From the NCBI GenBank assembly GCA_033065855.1, contig JAVXUO010000704.1:62001-126000 (forward strand): a stretch of 64,000 nt of DNA. The letters run 5' to 3'. The notes under the pieces are model-generated. The model searched no databases and was not told the origin of the DNA. It worked only from the letters and a program-made list of their open reading frames with translations. The DNA is from Escallonia rubra. Its lineage: Eukaryota; Streptophyta; Magnoliopsida; Escalloniales; Escalloniaceae. Made by a program: the position numbers and the translations under genes. Of the stretch, positions 35,412-47,519 are shown piece after piece. Every line of letters begins with the position of its first letter. Position 1 is the stretch's first letter.

Positions 35412-35998
35412 TGTAACAACCCAACATGGTGACCAGCCGGGAGTGACAGCTGAGGAAGATCCAACGAGGCCACAAGAAGAAGACCTGGGAACAAAACCAG
35501 CTCAGGGAATCCATGGCAGAGCTCCAGTCATAATTAAGATCAAGAAGAAAGCTTTGGCGCCATCTGGAACGACGCCGCTTAGCTCACAAGATCATTTAAG
35601 TGGAACGGCACCGTTTTGTCATTAAACTCAATCAAGGAAGACGGCACCGTTTAGCTCACAATTGGATTTGGTTTCCAAACGTTTTAGCGACTCTTTCATG
35701 CAATTTGAATAGAGCGCGTGTTCTTATTTTCTGTTTTGAATTCTGTTTTGAATTCGGTTACAACTTCCTTTAAAGGAAGGAAGGGAAAGGGGATGGGGTA
35801 TGAATGAACAAACTGAAAGCTCCCTCTCTCTTCTTACGCTCTATGAACTCTGGTTTCTCTTATTTTCTCAATAAAGTTTCTTGTCTTCTTCAATTCTCTA
35901 CCTCAAGTTCTCTGCAATTCTGTTAATTCAGTATCTCTTAATCGAATTCCACCATAACTGAAGCTATGGAAGCAGCGTCTCTTCTTGGATACGCTACA
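35412..35998 (+). repeat. 5' LTR of the Ty3 chromovirus
   Basis: It runs from TGTAACAACCCAACATGG to CTTGGATACGCTACA. An AATAAA motif in CTCAATAAAGTTTC lies in the R/U5 region. It is about 98% identical to the 3' copy. Confidence 0.94.
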
Positions 35999-38900
35999 AC
36001 TGGTATCAGAGCTCTTACTTGGGCCTGAGCTAGTTCATTTCCTGCGTAAAATCTGAAACCACCACATCTGCTGTGAATCAAATTGTCCTTGCTATTATGC
36101 CTCAATCGGTAAGGGGTACTCAAACGGCTGAAGCTGAGCTACAGGAGTTCCAAGGCACAATGGATACTAGGCTTGCGACAAACGACATACGGATGGATTC
36201 TATGGAAGCAACTATCGGAGATCTTCAAAGAGGACAAACAGTTCTGCTACAAGGTTTTACTGAACTTAAACTTGAAATTGCTAGCTTCATGGCACAGATT
36301 AATGCTAAGCTTGAGCCACCTCCACGAATTAACCTTGAGAAAGGAGACTCTAGCCATCAGAATCATCGCATGGAGTACACTAATAATCACAATATTCCTC
36401 CCCCAGAGTGTCCACCAAAGGACAACAGTTTGCCTAAATTTCCTAAACTAACATTCCCTAGGTTTGAGGGTATGAATCCTAAAGGATGGGTGCGGAAATG
36501 CGAACAATACTTCAAATTTTGTCCACTTCATGAAGACTACAAGGTCTCATATGCATCAGTTCATTTCGATGCACAAGCAGAATGCTGGTATGTAGCCTAC
36601 ATTAAACCCTTAGGCAGGGTAAGATGGGAACCGTTTGTTAAGGACATGTATGCAAGGTTCTCATTAACTAACGGAATCAGTGTGATGGGGGACTTTAACA
36701 GGCTTGTTCAGGTTGGCTCAGTTGATGAGTATTTCAATAATTTTGAGGCAATGAGAGCACAGGTGGTGCAAGAGTTTGATTATTTGGATGAGAATTATTT
36801 TTGTATGAGTTTCGTTGGTGGACTCAAGCCTGAGATCAGGAGTAGGGTGGAGCAATTTGCGGTAGACACCCTATCCAAGGCTATTTACATAGCCAGAAGA
36901 GAAGAGGTGGCCATACAGAATCTGTTCAAAACTCTCAGAACCTTGCAGCCAACCCTCATATCTTCAAATCAAAGTCATTCCTTCACCAGGTTTAATTACA
37001 CACCTCATGGACCTGGTACCACAACTTTTCATTCCAAAAACCAAATACTGAAACCCACACCCTTACAGGCCCTTCCCTTCAAGCCTCACCCAATCCTTAA
37101 CTACAACACACCACAAAGAGGCCTACTACCTACACCACCTAGACCCCCTCCCAAAACCAATCAGTTGACTACAGAAGAGCATTAAAGGAGAATGGCACAA
37201 GGGTTGTGTTTTAAATGTGGAGCTAAATTTGACAATGGGCATAGAAATGTTTGTCCTATGAGGACAATTGCTATGATTATACCTGATGAGGAAGAAGTCA
37301 CATAAATCTCTGAGGAATTAACTGTGACAGGAACTGAGGATTGCCTCGATGAACCCCCACCTGAACCAAATTTTGAACCTGAAATCAGTGCCCATGCCTT
37401 AGCTGGCAACCAAACTCATCACACCATAAGGATACCAAGTCAAGTGAAAGAAAAAGAGTTCAGCATTCTGATTGACACTGGGTCAACAGATAATTTTTTT
37501 GATCCCCATTCAGCTGAGAAGTTGGGTTGTATTTTGGAAGGTACTACACCTTTAACTGTTGCAGTAGCTGATGGAACTAGATTAAACACTGATACCATAT
37601 GCAAAAATTTCACTTGGGTAATGGGGTCTCAACAGTTTGTTACAAACATGAGGATCCTGCCCCTAGGGGGTTGTGACTGTGTCTTAGGGATGCAGTGGTT
37701 GAGACAGTTTGGAAATGTGAATTTCAACTTCAACTCCAATCAAATTTCTTTCAAGCACCAAGGCAAGGTAATTTTATTGAGAGGAGGAGAGTTTAAGGGA
37801 ACTACTCTCAAGATGATCACAGCCCCAGCCATGAACAAATTGTTAACTGGAGATGCAGGGACACTTTTTGGTCAGGTGTTTGCTGTAAGTATTCCTACAG
37901 TGGGTGACACCTTTTTCCTTAGAGGTGCAGGAGCTGTTGACAGAATACTCTGATGTGTTTGAAGAACCAAATGGGCTTCCACCCCACAGAAGTCATGATC
38001 ATCCTATCAATCTTATGGAAGGTGCCAAACCTGTCAGCTTAAGACCTTACAGGGTCTCATATGTCCAGAAGGTGAGATTGAGAATATCATCCATGAGTTG
38101 ATGCAGGCAGGTATTATCAAACCAAGCAAATCACCATTTGCATCACCTATTCTTCTTGTTAAGAAAAAAGATGGAAGTTGGAGAATGTGTGTTGACTACA
38201 GACAGTTAAACAAGTTGACAATTAAGGATAAATATCCTATTCCTGTAATTGATGACTTGTTAGATGAATTACAAGGAGCCACCATATTTACCAAGCTAGA
38301 CCTAAGGAGTGGTTACCATCAAATTAGGCTGGTAGACAATGACACACACAAAACTGCCTTCAAAACTCACTCAGGACACTATGAATTTCTAGTGATGCCA
38401 TTTGGGCTCACTAATGCTCCAGCCACCTTTCAAAGCCTGATGAACACCATATTCCAACCTTACTTGAGAAGGTTTGTTCTAGTCTTCTTTGATGACATCT
38501 TGGTGTACAACCAAGGTATGCAGGATCATATTGCACATCTCCAGTTTGTGTTGCAGCTGCTGAGGCAACACTCTCTCTATACTAAGAAGAGTAAGTGCAC
38601 ATTTGGCCAGATGCAAGTGGAGTACCTTGGCCATATAGTTAATGCCCAAGGTGTGGCAGCTGATATTAACAAGGTGGAAGCTATGTTGAACTGGCCCACA
38701 CCCAGAAATGTCAAAGACCTGAGAGGTTTCTTGGGCTTAACTGGTTACTACAGAAAGTTTGTCAAAGGTTATGGTGTGATCAGTAAACCTTTGACAAACC
38801 TGCTTAAAAAGGATGCATACCATTGGGATGAGCTCACATCAAAGGCCTTCAGTGCACCGAAATAAGCTATGGCAACTACCCCTGTACTGGCTCTACCCAA

Positions 38901-40765
38901 TTTTACATTACCATTTGAAGTTAAAACGGATGCCTGTGATATTGGTATTGGAGCAGTACTCATGCAACATAATAGACCTTTGGCATACATCAGCAAGGGT
39001 CTAGGTACCAAGAGCATTGGACTCTCTACCTATGAGAAGGAGCTGTTGGCTTTGGTACATGCTGTGACAAAGTGGAGTCCCTACCTCAGCCACAACCATT
39101 TTGTGGTTAGGACTGACCACAGCAGCTTGAAATACCTCTTGGGCCAAAGGGTCACCTCCCTGTTGCAGCAGAAACTATTGTCAAAACTTCTGGGTTTTGA
39201 CTTTGAAGTACATTACAAGAAGGGTGAAGACAATGTGGTAGCTGATGCACTATCACGGATTCCACAGCAACATCATGGGAAGTGCTATGCAGTGACTACC
39301 ATTATTCCCTTATGGCAGCAAGAGCTGCAATCTAGTCTGGAATCTGATGAGACAGCACAAAAAGCTATATAGGAATTGGTCATAAATCCTATGGCCACTT
39401 CATTCTATTCCTATCAATGAGGCCTCCTACATTCAAAGGCAAGGTGTATGTTGGTAATGAAGGATCACTCAGAGCACAAATCTTACAGGAGCTACACACT
39501 TCAAGCACTGGGGGTCACTCAGGTATCCAAAATACTTACAGAAGAGCTAGTATGTTTTTCTATTGGCCTAACATGAAGATGCAGGTAACCAAATTGGTTA
39601 GTGAATGCCATGCCTGTCAACAACACAAACATGAAAATGTGCCTTATCCTGGCCTCCTGCAACCCTTGGAAATTCCTGGTCAACTCTGGACACACATCAC
39701 TATGGACTTTGTAGAAGGCTTACCCAAGTCCCAAGGAAAGGATAATGTACTTGTGGTGGTAGACAGGCTTAGCAAGTATGCACACTTCATCAGCTTGGCA
39801 CATCTCTTCACAGCAGATGTGGTAGCTCACCAATTTTTGGACAATGTGTTCAAATTACATGGAATGCCTACTTCCATTACAAGTGATCGAGACAAGGTTT
39901 TCTTATCCACCTTCTGGACAAAGCTGTTCAAATTGTTGGGAACTCAGTTGGCCTACAGCTCTGCTTACCATCCAGAAACTGATGGATAGACTGAGAGAGT
40001 CAACAAGTGCCTAGAAAACTACCTCAGATGTATGTGCAGTGATCGACCTCACAACTGGGCCAAGTGGTTAACCATGGCAGAACATTGGTACAATACCAGT
40101 TATCATGCCACTATCAAGATGACTCATTTTGAAGCTGTGTATGGTTACAAGTCCAGGGCTCTCAACTTAGCCACACCCGAAACCACCAACATTGCGGATT
40201 TGGACAACTACCTGAAGGAAAGGAGTAAGGTGCTGAATTTACTCAAAGATAATCTGACACAGGCACAAGCTCAGATGCAACAATACGCGAATCTTCATCG
40301 TACTGAGCGAGAGTTCACAGCGGGAGACTGGGTTTACTTGCGGTTGCAACCATACAAACAGACCTCACTAGCTCTCAAAAGGAATATGAAACTCTCACCT
40401 AAATTTTTTGGGCCATATCAAGTAATTCAGAAAATTGGCAAGGTTGCCTACAAGCTCAAGCTTCCCGCCACAGCTAAAATCCATCTGGTGTTCCATGTCT
40501 CACTCTTGAAGAGGAAGTTAGGCTATCAACTTGTTCCTTCCACTCAGTTACCTTATCAAGGTCAAGAAGGGCAGTTTTTAATCGAGCCAGTAGCTGTTAT
40601 GGCCCGGCGATTAATTAAACGAAGTAATCAGCCTATAATCCAGGTTTTAGTCAAGTGGTCTAATGCAAGCCAAGGCGAGGAGACCTGGGAAGACTGGGAG
40701 GTCATTAAGGGTAGGTTCCCAGATTTCGATCCTTGGGGATAAGGATCATTTGAAGGGGACGGGAA

Positions 40766-41351
40766 TGTAACAACCCAACATGGTGACCAGCCGGGACTGA
40801 CAGCTGAGGAAGATCCAACGAGGCCACAAGAAGAAGACCTGGGAACAAAACCAGCTCAGGGAATCCATGGCAGAGCTCCAGTCATAATTAAGATCAAGAA
40901 GAAAGCTTTGGCACCATCTGGAACAACGCCGCTTAGCTCACAAGATCATTTAAGTGGAACGACACCGTTTGGTCATTGAACTCAATCAAGGAAGACGGCA
41001 CCATTTAGCTCACAATTGGATTTGGGTTCCAAACGTTTTAGCGACTTTTTCATGCAATTTGAATAGAGCGCATGTTCTTATTTTCTGTTTTGAATTCTGT
41101 TTTGAATTCGGTTACAACTTTCTTTAAAGGAAGGAAGGGAAAGGGGATGGGGTATGAATGAACAAACTGAAAGCTCCCTCTCTCTTCTTACGCTCTATGA
41201 ACTCTGTTTCTCTTATTTTCTCAATAAAGTTTCTTGTCTTCTTCAATTCTCTACCTCAAGTTCTCTGCAATTCTGTTAATTCCGTATCTCTTAATCGAAT
41301 TCCACCATAACTGAAGCTATGGAAGCAGCGTCTCTTCTTGGATACGCTACA
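40766..41351 (+). repeat. 3' LTR of the Ty3 chromovirus
   Basis: It has the same ends as the 5' LTR. It is preceded by the purine tract TTGAAGGGGACGGGAA and followed by the AATAG target duplication. Confidence 0.94.
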
Positions 41352-42371
41352 AATAGGCATGCATTCCACTTGCAGCCCATACACAACCCATGGCACACAG
41401 CTTCTGCCCAACAGTATTACCCCTCTATCCCTTTTCGTTTTCCTTTCTCCCCTCATGGCCATGGCAGCCTCCAAACTAATTCATGGCAAAAATCCCCCTC
41501 ACAGTTGTTTTCTCCCTAAGCAGCCCCTCGCGACTGCTTCTTCCCGTGGCAACCATCACCCCAACGGCCACCATTTCGTCCCTTAAACGCACCCAAACAG
41601 GTACACAGACACACCAGAATTCTACATGAATCCAAGACCCACGGCAGCCCCTTTACAGTTACTATAAATCAGGAAACGATTTAGAAGGAAAAGGCTAGAA
41701 ACTTACCGAAAAAGTCTCGCCGTAAAACCCTTCCTCATCCTCTTCCTTTGTTCTCTCTCTCGATCTGCTTCACTCTCCTCAGACGTTTTCAGAAAAGGGG
41801 ATGAAAAATGACGGCTGCCTCACAAGTATATCTATATATAAAACCCTAAATTGGACATTTACCAAAACAATTTCTAAATTTTCGTTAGTTATTCAAATTT
41901 AACCCGAAATTTCTTATTACTTACGAAAAGGCCCAACATAGTTATTTATGAAAGATTAATGTACTAAAAGAATTCAATAGGTTGTTACTTAAACCCCGCT
42001 ACACTATTCGGCGCTAAAGTCCCAAACAAAAAATACATCGATGTTAACTAAAAGGGTAAATTACACACGGCACCCCTGAGGTTTGCCTAAACTACACACG
42101 GACCCCTCTATCTTTTTTAATTATACTAAACTACACTTTTTTATTTTTCCGTTCAAAGAATTAACAGAAGTAAGAAAATGACGCTAATACCCCTGAGAAA
42201 CAAGTTAATTTACCCCTCCCTCTCTCTCTCTCTCACGAAGCCAAGCAAGCAGCGCCGCTAGCGCCCCCCGCCCCATCACGGTCACCGCCACGGCAGCTCC
42301 TCCGAGAAAAAATCAGTGACATACCGATTAGGGATGGACTTGGTGTAGACGGTGTTTGTGTCAGATCCGTC

Positions 42372-42564
42372 AGGGCCCAGGCTGATGCCGCCTCCATCAC
42401 CGTCGAGCAGACCTGCTCCATCTTCGAGCAGAAGCACGTCTCCCTCTCTTCCGAGTTCGCCGCAGATCCAATCACAATACTCACGGCTTGCCTCCTCACT
42501 CGAACAACGCCTCGCCGAGCTCAGCCAGCTCCAGGCCGACAAGCACCAAGGCCATCTACAATCG
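42372..42564 (+). pseudogene. Captured exon of the nuclear-pore protein gene NUA (TPR homologue)
   Basis: NUA/TPR is a long coiled-coil protein of the nuclear basket, involved in mRNA export and SUMO homeostasis. The fragment reads SVRAQADAASITVEQTCSIF and EQKHVSLSSEFAA, then in another frame SLEQRLAELSQLQADKHQ..LHLQS-like sequence. Arabidopsis NUA, as I recall it, has DSVRAKADAASITAEQTCS and DRLAELAQSQAQKHQLHLQS near residue 40-100. The exon ends at a GTAATC donor near 42565. A frame change in the middle breaks it. Nearly identical phrases ACGGTGT(T/C)TGTGTCA(G/A)ATCC lie just before and after it (about 42349 and 42579). Confidence 0.85.
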
Positions 42565-42643
42565 GTAATCCATGACGACGGTGTCTGTGTCAAATCCGGT
42601 TCAGATCCTTGCCTTCCAGTTCAGATCCGATTAATCACCGAAG

Positions 42644-42820
42644 ATGTTCGAGGTGGACGAGGAGTCCAAGCAGGAGTTTTACACCGTGGTTCACGACGGT
42701 CCGGCGAGTGCCCCATCGTCTCCTCCCAGAGCCGCCGGCAAAAAGAACAGCCTCGTGATTGTTGATCACTGGTGGAAATTGGGAGAGGCCAATAAAGGAG
42801 AGATTAGGTCTTCTTCTTGA
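42644..42820 (+). pseudogene. Second, unidentified gene-like fragment in the Pack-MULE
   Basis: This short GC-rich open frame of 58 codons starts MFEVDEESKQEFYTVVHDGP and continues with a Ser/Pro/Ala linker, KKNSLVIVDHWWKL and a Glu/Lys tail. Composition and position beside the NUA exon suggest another captured coding piece, but I do not recognise its source. It could also be chance. Confidence 0.4.
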
Positions 42821-43421
42821 TTCAGACGCCTCCTTTGCACCATAATGTTCTTTGTCAGCCATTGACGCCATTTGCCCAATCGCCTTATCTGTATCTCTAG
42901 ATCAGGGTGGGCATAGTTAGGAGAGTCTCAGAGAAGAGGCGAAGTGTCCACCGCCGATGTGCGTATGTGTGTGCTTGATGGGTAGTGCGGGTTTGGTGTA
43001 AGATGGTGTTTGGATAGGCGGTAGTTGTCGGTAGTGGTTGTCAGTGTGTATGAGAAATTAGGAGAATCAGCCTTTGGCAGCAGTGGTGAGGCGTCGGCGG
43101 CAGTGGCGGAGCATCGGCGGGAGTCGCTAAGCATTGGGTTGTAAAGAAGAAGAAGAAGAGGGCATTTTGGGGATATCATAATAATTGAAAGGTGCCCTAA
43201 CTTTTCTTAACGGTTCTTTAACGGAACTGGACTTTATGTAAGACAGTTACAAACCACAGGGAGCGGAGAGTAATTAAAAAAGATAGGGGGGTCCGTGTGT
43301 AGTTTAGGCAAACCTCAGGGGTGCCGTGTGTAATTTACCCTAACTAAAATTTCGTCGCTCGTAAATATATATTCGCCGCTAAAATTTGTAATTAAGTCCG
43401 AAAAAGTATCCGGGTGTTACA

Positions 43422-44446
43422 AATACACCTTATAAAACTCTACCTGATCACTATACTTATATATTATGCCCTAATTTTGATTATTAACACCTCAAAAACA
43501 CTTTTAAATAACATAATTTTTAGAACTCTATCTTTGCGCCATGTAATTTTTTAGGAATCTTCTCCTTTTGACACGTAAGCTTCAGTTTTGCATGTGGTAG
43601 TTCCACAACTTAATTGGTTTCTTCATTTAGAGTTCAACTTTTTAAAATTGAATATATACAATTCAAGAATCCTATTTGTTTTGTGTCCTTTTTCTTTTCT
43701 ACTATATTTAACTCTTTCCTATTATTTATTATTAGAAAATTCGTAGGTATAATTTACCCTATATTTGTAAACTTTATAAAATTAAGAAGTCAACCATACA
43801 CCTTATAAAACTCTACCTAATCATTATTTTTATATAATAGGCCCTAATTTTGATTATTAACACCTTATAGGATTCAAGAATCCTGTTTGTTCTGGTGTTC
43901 TTTTCTTTTACGATCTTTGTTTCGGTGTTCTTTTCTTTTCCTACCTTATTATTTAACTCTTTCATATAATTTATTATTAGAAAATTCGTGGGTATAATTT
44001 ATCCTATATTTGTAAACTTCATAAAACTAAGAAGCCAATCATACACCTTATAAAACTCTACCTAATCACAACAAATATACAATAGGCCTAATTTTGATTA
44101 TTAATATCTTAAAAGAACTTTAAAATAACATGATTTTTAGAACTCTATCTTTGCCACGTAGGATTTTTTAGGATTCTTCTCCTACTGACACGTAAACTTC
44201 AGCTTTACATGTTGTAGTTCCCCAACTTAATTGGTCTCTTCATTTAAAGTTCAACTTTTTTGAATTGGATATAGAAGATTTAAAAAAACTATTTGTTTTG
44301 GTGTTCTTTTCTTTTTCTACCTTATTTAACTCTTTCCTATGATTTATTATTAGAAAATTCGTAGGTATAATTTGCTCTATATTTGTAAACTTTACAAAAT
44401 TAAGAAACTAATCATACACCTCATAAAACTCGACATAATCATTATA

Positions 44447-44504
<58 letters not shown>

Positions 44505-44525
44505 GCCTTAGTTTTGATTATTAAC
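43422..44525 (+). repeat. AT-rich long tandem array, right part
   Basis: This continues the array at 32575-33132. The module with AGAAAATTCGT(G/A)GGTATAATTTACC to ATTATTAACACC occurs at about 43734, 43979 and 44347, plus the copy split by the insertion. The companion module with ACTTAATTGGT and TTTAGAGTTCAACTTTTT-like sequence lies near 43600 and 44225. A (TA)n microsatellite fills about 44448-44501. Confidence 0.78.
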
Positions 44526-46690
44526 ACCTCAAAAGTATTTTAAAATAACAATATAAAATACGAAATCTTTCCCTACTTACTAACTCTTTAATATGATTTT
44601 ATTACTAAAGAATTTATAAGTATTATTGATTACTACACTTAAGATTTGCGACACGTAAGATTTGTTGAGCTCTTATATATTTTACAAGTAAGATTTTTAG
44701 AACTCTTAATTAGAAATTACATTAGAAATTCCAAGAGAATTATATATGTTCTTTGAGATTTTCAAAGGTAAGTTTGAAAAGGAATCTGATTTTTTTATAA
44801 GTTATACTGTTAAAGTCTAAGGTGTTACACTCAATTTTAACTGAGTGTAAGTTATACCATTAAAGAACATATATGTATTTGGAAGAAAATAACTTGTGGC
44901 AAACTAAAATTGAGTCGGAAGAAAATAAATGTAAGGGTAAACGAGTTCAAAGAAATTTTCCCCATTAATTGATAACAATGGCCAATTATGATATTTAAGG
45001 TAATGGTACTAAGGATATTTCGGCGGTAGATGTCACAGTATGGCAGTGGTGATAACTGGAAAGGTGGCAATGATTACTAATGTGATAGTGGTAGTTCTTG
45101 TGGTGCTAGTTGTAGTACGGTTAATTAGATTGAGATTTGCAATAGTTCTGACAAGTCATGGTTGCAACGGTACGTGTAGTTCTCGAGATGGTTGTGGTGA
45201 TGGTAATCTTAGCAGTATGAATATAGTGATGGTAGTGGTGACAGTTAGTAAGTCGTAATTCTAAGGTGATTAGAGGTAGCATTAATATAAGGTGGTTGAC
45301 AAGTTATGCTCTAATATATGCCTTAGGCAAGTGATAAGGTGTTCACATTGGTAGTTCTAAATATGCTCATTTATAGTGGTAGCACTAATGTGTTTCGAGG
45401 TAGTATCAACCTAGTAGTGGTGCATGAGTTATACTCGAAATTTGGATTGGACAGCCGAAGAAAAAGACATAGTGATGACTCGATTAATCTTTGATAATTT
45501 GAACATATAAATAGAACGTATTTTGAGTACTATATTTCCTTTTCATTATGCACCGAACAAAATACATATGAAGTGCTTTCCATAAAGAAAGATATCGATC
45601 AGATGACTCAATTAGCATATATGCTTATAGGAAGGTTGAGCTTCATATACATCGTCCCTTAAGAGGGAAAATTGTAACTTTTTACTAGCTTTTGTTAACA
45701 AAAACAAACATAATTATAAAAAGAGCATATGAATGGTGATTTTCTTCCTTCACAATATCTTTAGAGATAAGATTGCTTTAACTAAGTGATTAGAACATTG
45801 ATGGTTGACTATTAAGTTAAAGGGTATGAATCTACGACTATATATTAGTACGAGATTGTCGCTCATAATTTGTAACTGAATGTCAAAAGTACTGCTTATG
45901 AAAAAGCATTCTAAGATTATACCATAATTATTTTTATTGTAACATTCACATCCGATTTGTAAGTAAAAGTATGCATCAAAACTTTTCAAAAAGATGTTTT
46001 CAAGATGTGATCTTATACTTTAATTTATATATTTGTCGGCAATAAACAAGAGTTATAACGTATCAATTTCAACACCTTGCTTTGGTACTTTGAAATCTCC
46101 CTCATATTCTCATGCATCCTCCTGCTCTGTCAAAGAAGTTAGGATTGTTGAATACAACTTTGTGCATATATAACATGCATGAACAACATAGGCTGCGAGA
46201 AACATATGGACGTATATTACATGTTTATTAGAAATTTCAATAGTGTGACTTAATGCGTGTTTGTTTTATCTCTTAGAATTACAAGGAAGACAATTTTTTA
46301 AACCTATCCCATGCATTTGCACGGGTCCATTAGCTATATATATAAAAAGCTGAAGTCTTCGCTTAGAATTGCAACACATAGGATTTTAAAAGCTTTATAT
46401 TTATGCCACATCAACTTTTTGGAGTCTTCTCCAAGTGCCAAATTGGATTGAATGTGTGATTTTTATTAATTTTTATTGCATTTGAGAATTGAGAATTGAG
46501 ATTGTTGACAAAGGGTGGGACCTAATTGGATTGAGATACCTGTTAGGTAGCACGGACACGGACACTACGTCCGATCGACGACGACACCAAAATCCAATAT
46601 TTTGGCGACATGCTTGTGGACACCCCTTAGTTCGGTGTCCGGCACCTCTTCAATGGGTACACGGTGTTCGGCAATTGAAAGATAAATGAA
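44526..46690. other. No gene seen
   Basis: AT-rich, with a GT-rich low-complexity stretch at 45030-45260 (TGGTAGTTCTTGTGGTGCTAG-like) that yields a Val-rich open frame without a domain. 46476-46550 holds the dispersed motif also found near 175-260 and 23690-23740. Confidence 0.5.
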
Positions 46691-46922
46691 TGCAGTCTAG
46701 AACCCGGATCTGGAGGAGGATGAGGTCATAACTCTGACATATAATCAGATGCACGTGCCGAAGAGGATAAGGACGAGGCGTACTGGGCGGGCGACTATGT
46801 TTCGGATATTGCTCGGTGTATCGATGTAAGTCAATTTGTTTAAGTTAATTTTTTGTCTTTCTATTCAATGTTTGTTGCGTTAATTAATGCACTAACATAT
46901 CTTTGACTCACTGTTCTTGTAG

Positions 46923-47300
46923 GGCTCGTATGAACAGCTTAGGGGCTCCAAGCAGGCGTCCGGACAGCCATCATCGTCCACTAGTACGGGTGCGAGTACT
47001 GGGGCGTTGAAGCGATGGCTAGATGTACCGGAGGTTGTCAATCGGCCGAAAGGCCGCATACGCAGCCTGCTTAGTACGACTGAACGTGCCGTGATAGGAT
47101 CGTCCCCACCCCCCGTTTCCCCTCCACAGACATCGGCTCCTCAGCGTCCGTTGGCCGACGAGAAGATCCAGCGCATTGCTACTGTGGTGTTGAGGATGAT
47201 CAGGGAACAAGATCAGCAGGGTACCGCTGCTGGACATGCCGAGCCAGCCCCGGATCAAACAAGATCCAGATCTGGGACTTGGCAACCCCTGATGAGCCCC
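46923..47300 (+). pseudogene. TNPA-like last exon
   Basis: After an intron end at TTCTTGTAG, the reading GSYEQLRGSKQASGQPSSS, ALKRWLDVPEVVNRPKGRIR and IQRIATVVLRMIREQD is open past 47300. It matches the last exon at 9742 but keeps a longer helix-forming tail. It is the C-terminal region of a Ptta/En-Spm type subterminal-repeat-binding protein. Alone it cannot function. Confidence 0.75.
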
Positions 47301-47519
47301 TTCTCATGCCCGGTCCCAGCTTGTCCCCCCCCCCCCCCTCACCCGACTTGTACTCTTCTCCCCTCCTCTACCCGGTTTGTACAATATAAGTTTTTTTTTA
47401 TAATAAATATTTTTATTGATTTATTATATATATTTCTTTGTGTATTGATTATTGTGCGTTATTGTTGAGAATTTAATTTTTTATTATAGGTCTGGGTAAT
47501 CAAAAAAAAAAAAAAAATT

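Larger units (their letters stand above)
35412..41351 (+). mobile_element. Ty3 chromovirus LTR retrotransposon, near full-length fossil
   Basis: LTRs at 35412-35998 and 40766-41351 are flanked by perfect 5-bp duplications AATAG (35407-35411 and 41352-41356). The primer site TGGTATCAGAGC (36001) matches initiator tRNA-Met, and a purine tract precedes the 3' LTR. Parts in order are gag (about 36.1-37.2 kb, with a CCHC-type region after it), protease (DTGSTDNFF, about 37.5 kb), reverse transcriptase (about 38.1-38.8 kb, FFDDILVY), RNase H (about 38.9-39.3 kb), integrase (about 39.4-40.4 kb, HHCC and DDE regions) and a C-terminal chromodomain (about 40.6-40.74 kb). Chromodomain and size suggest a Reina-like chromovirus. 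The LTRs differ by about 12 substitutions and one indel, near 2%, so roughly 1 million years old at usual plant rates. The coding region carries several breaks, about half a dozen, so it is dead. Confidence 0.93.
42054..43340 (+). mobile_element. Pack-MULE carrying a nucleoporin (NUA/TPR) exon
   Basis: Terminal inverted repeats of about 70 bp (GGGTAAATTACACACGGCAC at 42054, complement ending at 43340) differ at one or two places. A perfect 9-bp target duplication TAACTAAAA flanks them (42045-42053 and 43341-43349), the Mutator signature. There is no transposase. The GC-rich interior holds host gene pieces, which defines a Pack-MULE. It lies inside the solo-LTR-like element at 33133-43421. Confidence 0.93.
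33133..43421 (+). mobile_element. Large solo-LTR-like element with nested insertions, fossil
   Basis: It starts TGTAACACCCCCGAAAATTC and ends CCGGGTGTTACA. It is flanked by CATAC on the left and AATAC on the right (4 of 5 match), and neighbouring array units show the empty site TCATACACCTTATAAAA. Without the nested Ty3 element (35412-41356) and Pack-MULE (42054-43349) its own length is about 3.0 kb. Ends and size suit a solo LTR of a large Ty3 element, possibly Tekay/Del-like, since it has AAGCCCAGTAAGGTCGATC like 24962-26399. A (CT)n tract lies near 35311-35337. No internal genes of its own were seen. Confidence 0.65.

Noticed and set aside
34792-35416. Pro/Ser/His-rich open frames next to (CT)n and (CA)n tracts
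   Set aside because: The reading comes from microsatellites and CT-rich DNA inside the solo-LTR-like element.
45040-45258. Val-rich open frame as a membrane protein
   Set aside because: It comes from GT-rich low-complexity DNA, with no start context, domain or partner exons.
46560-46575. CACTAC inside GGACACTACGTCCG as a possible 5' CACTA terminus for the copy ending at 47895
   Set aside because: It lacks the following AAGAAA and any GCGACGG subterminal repeats. Similarity to the family begins only at about 46697.
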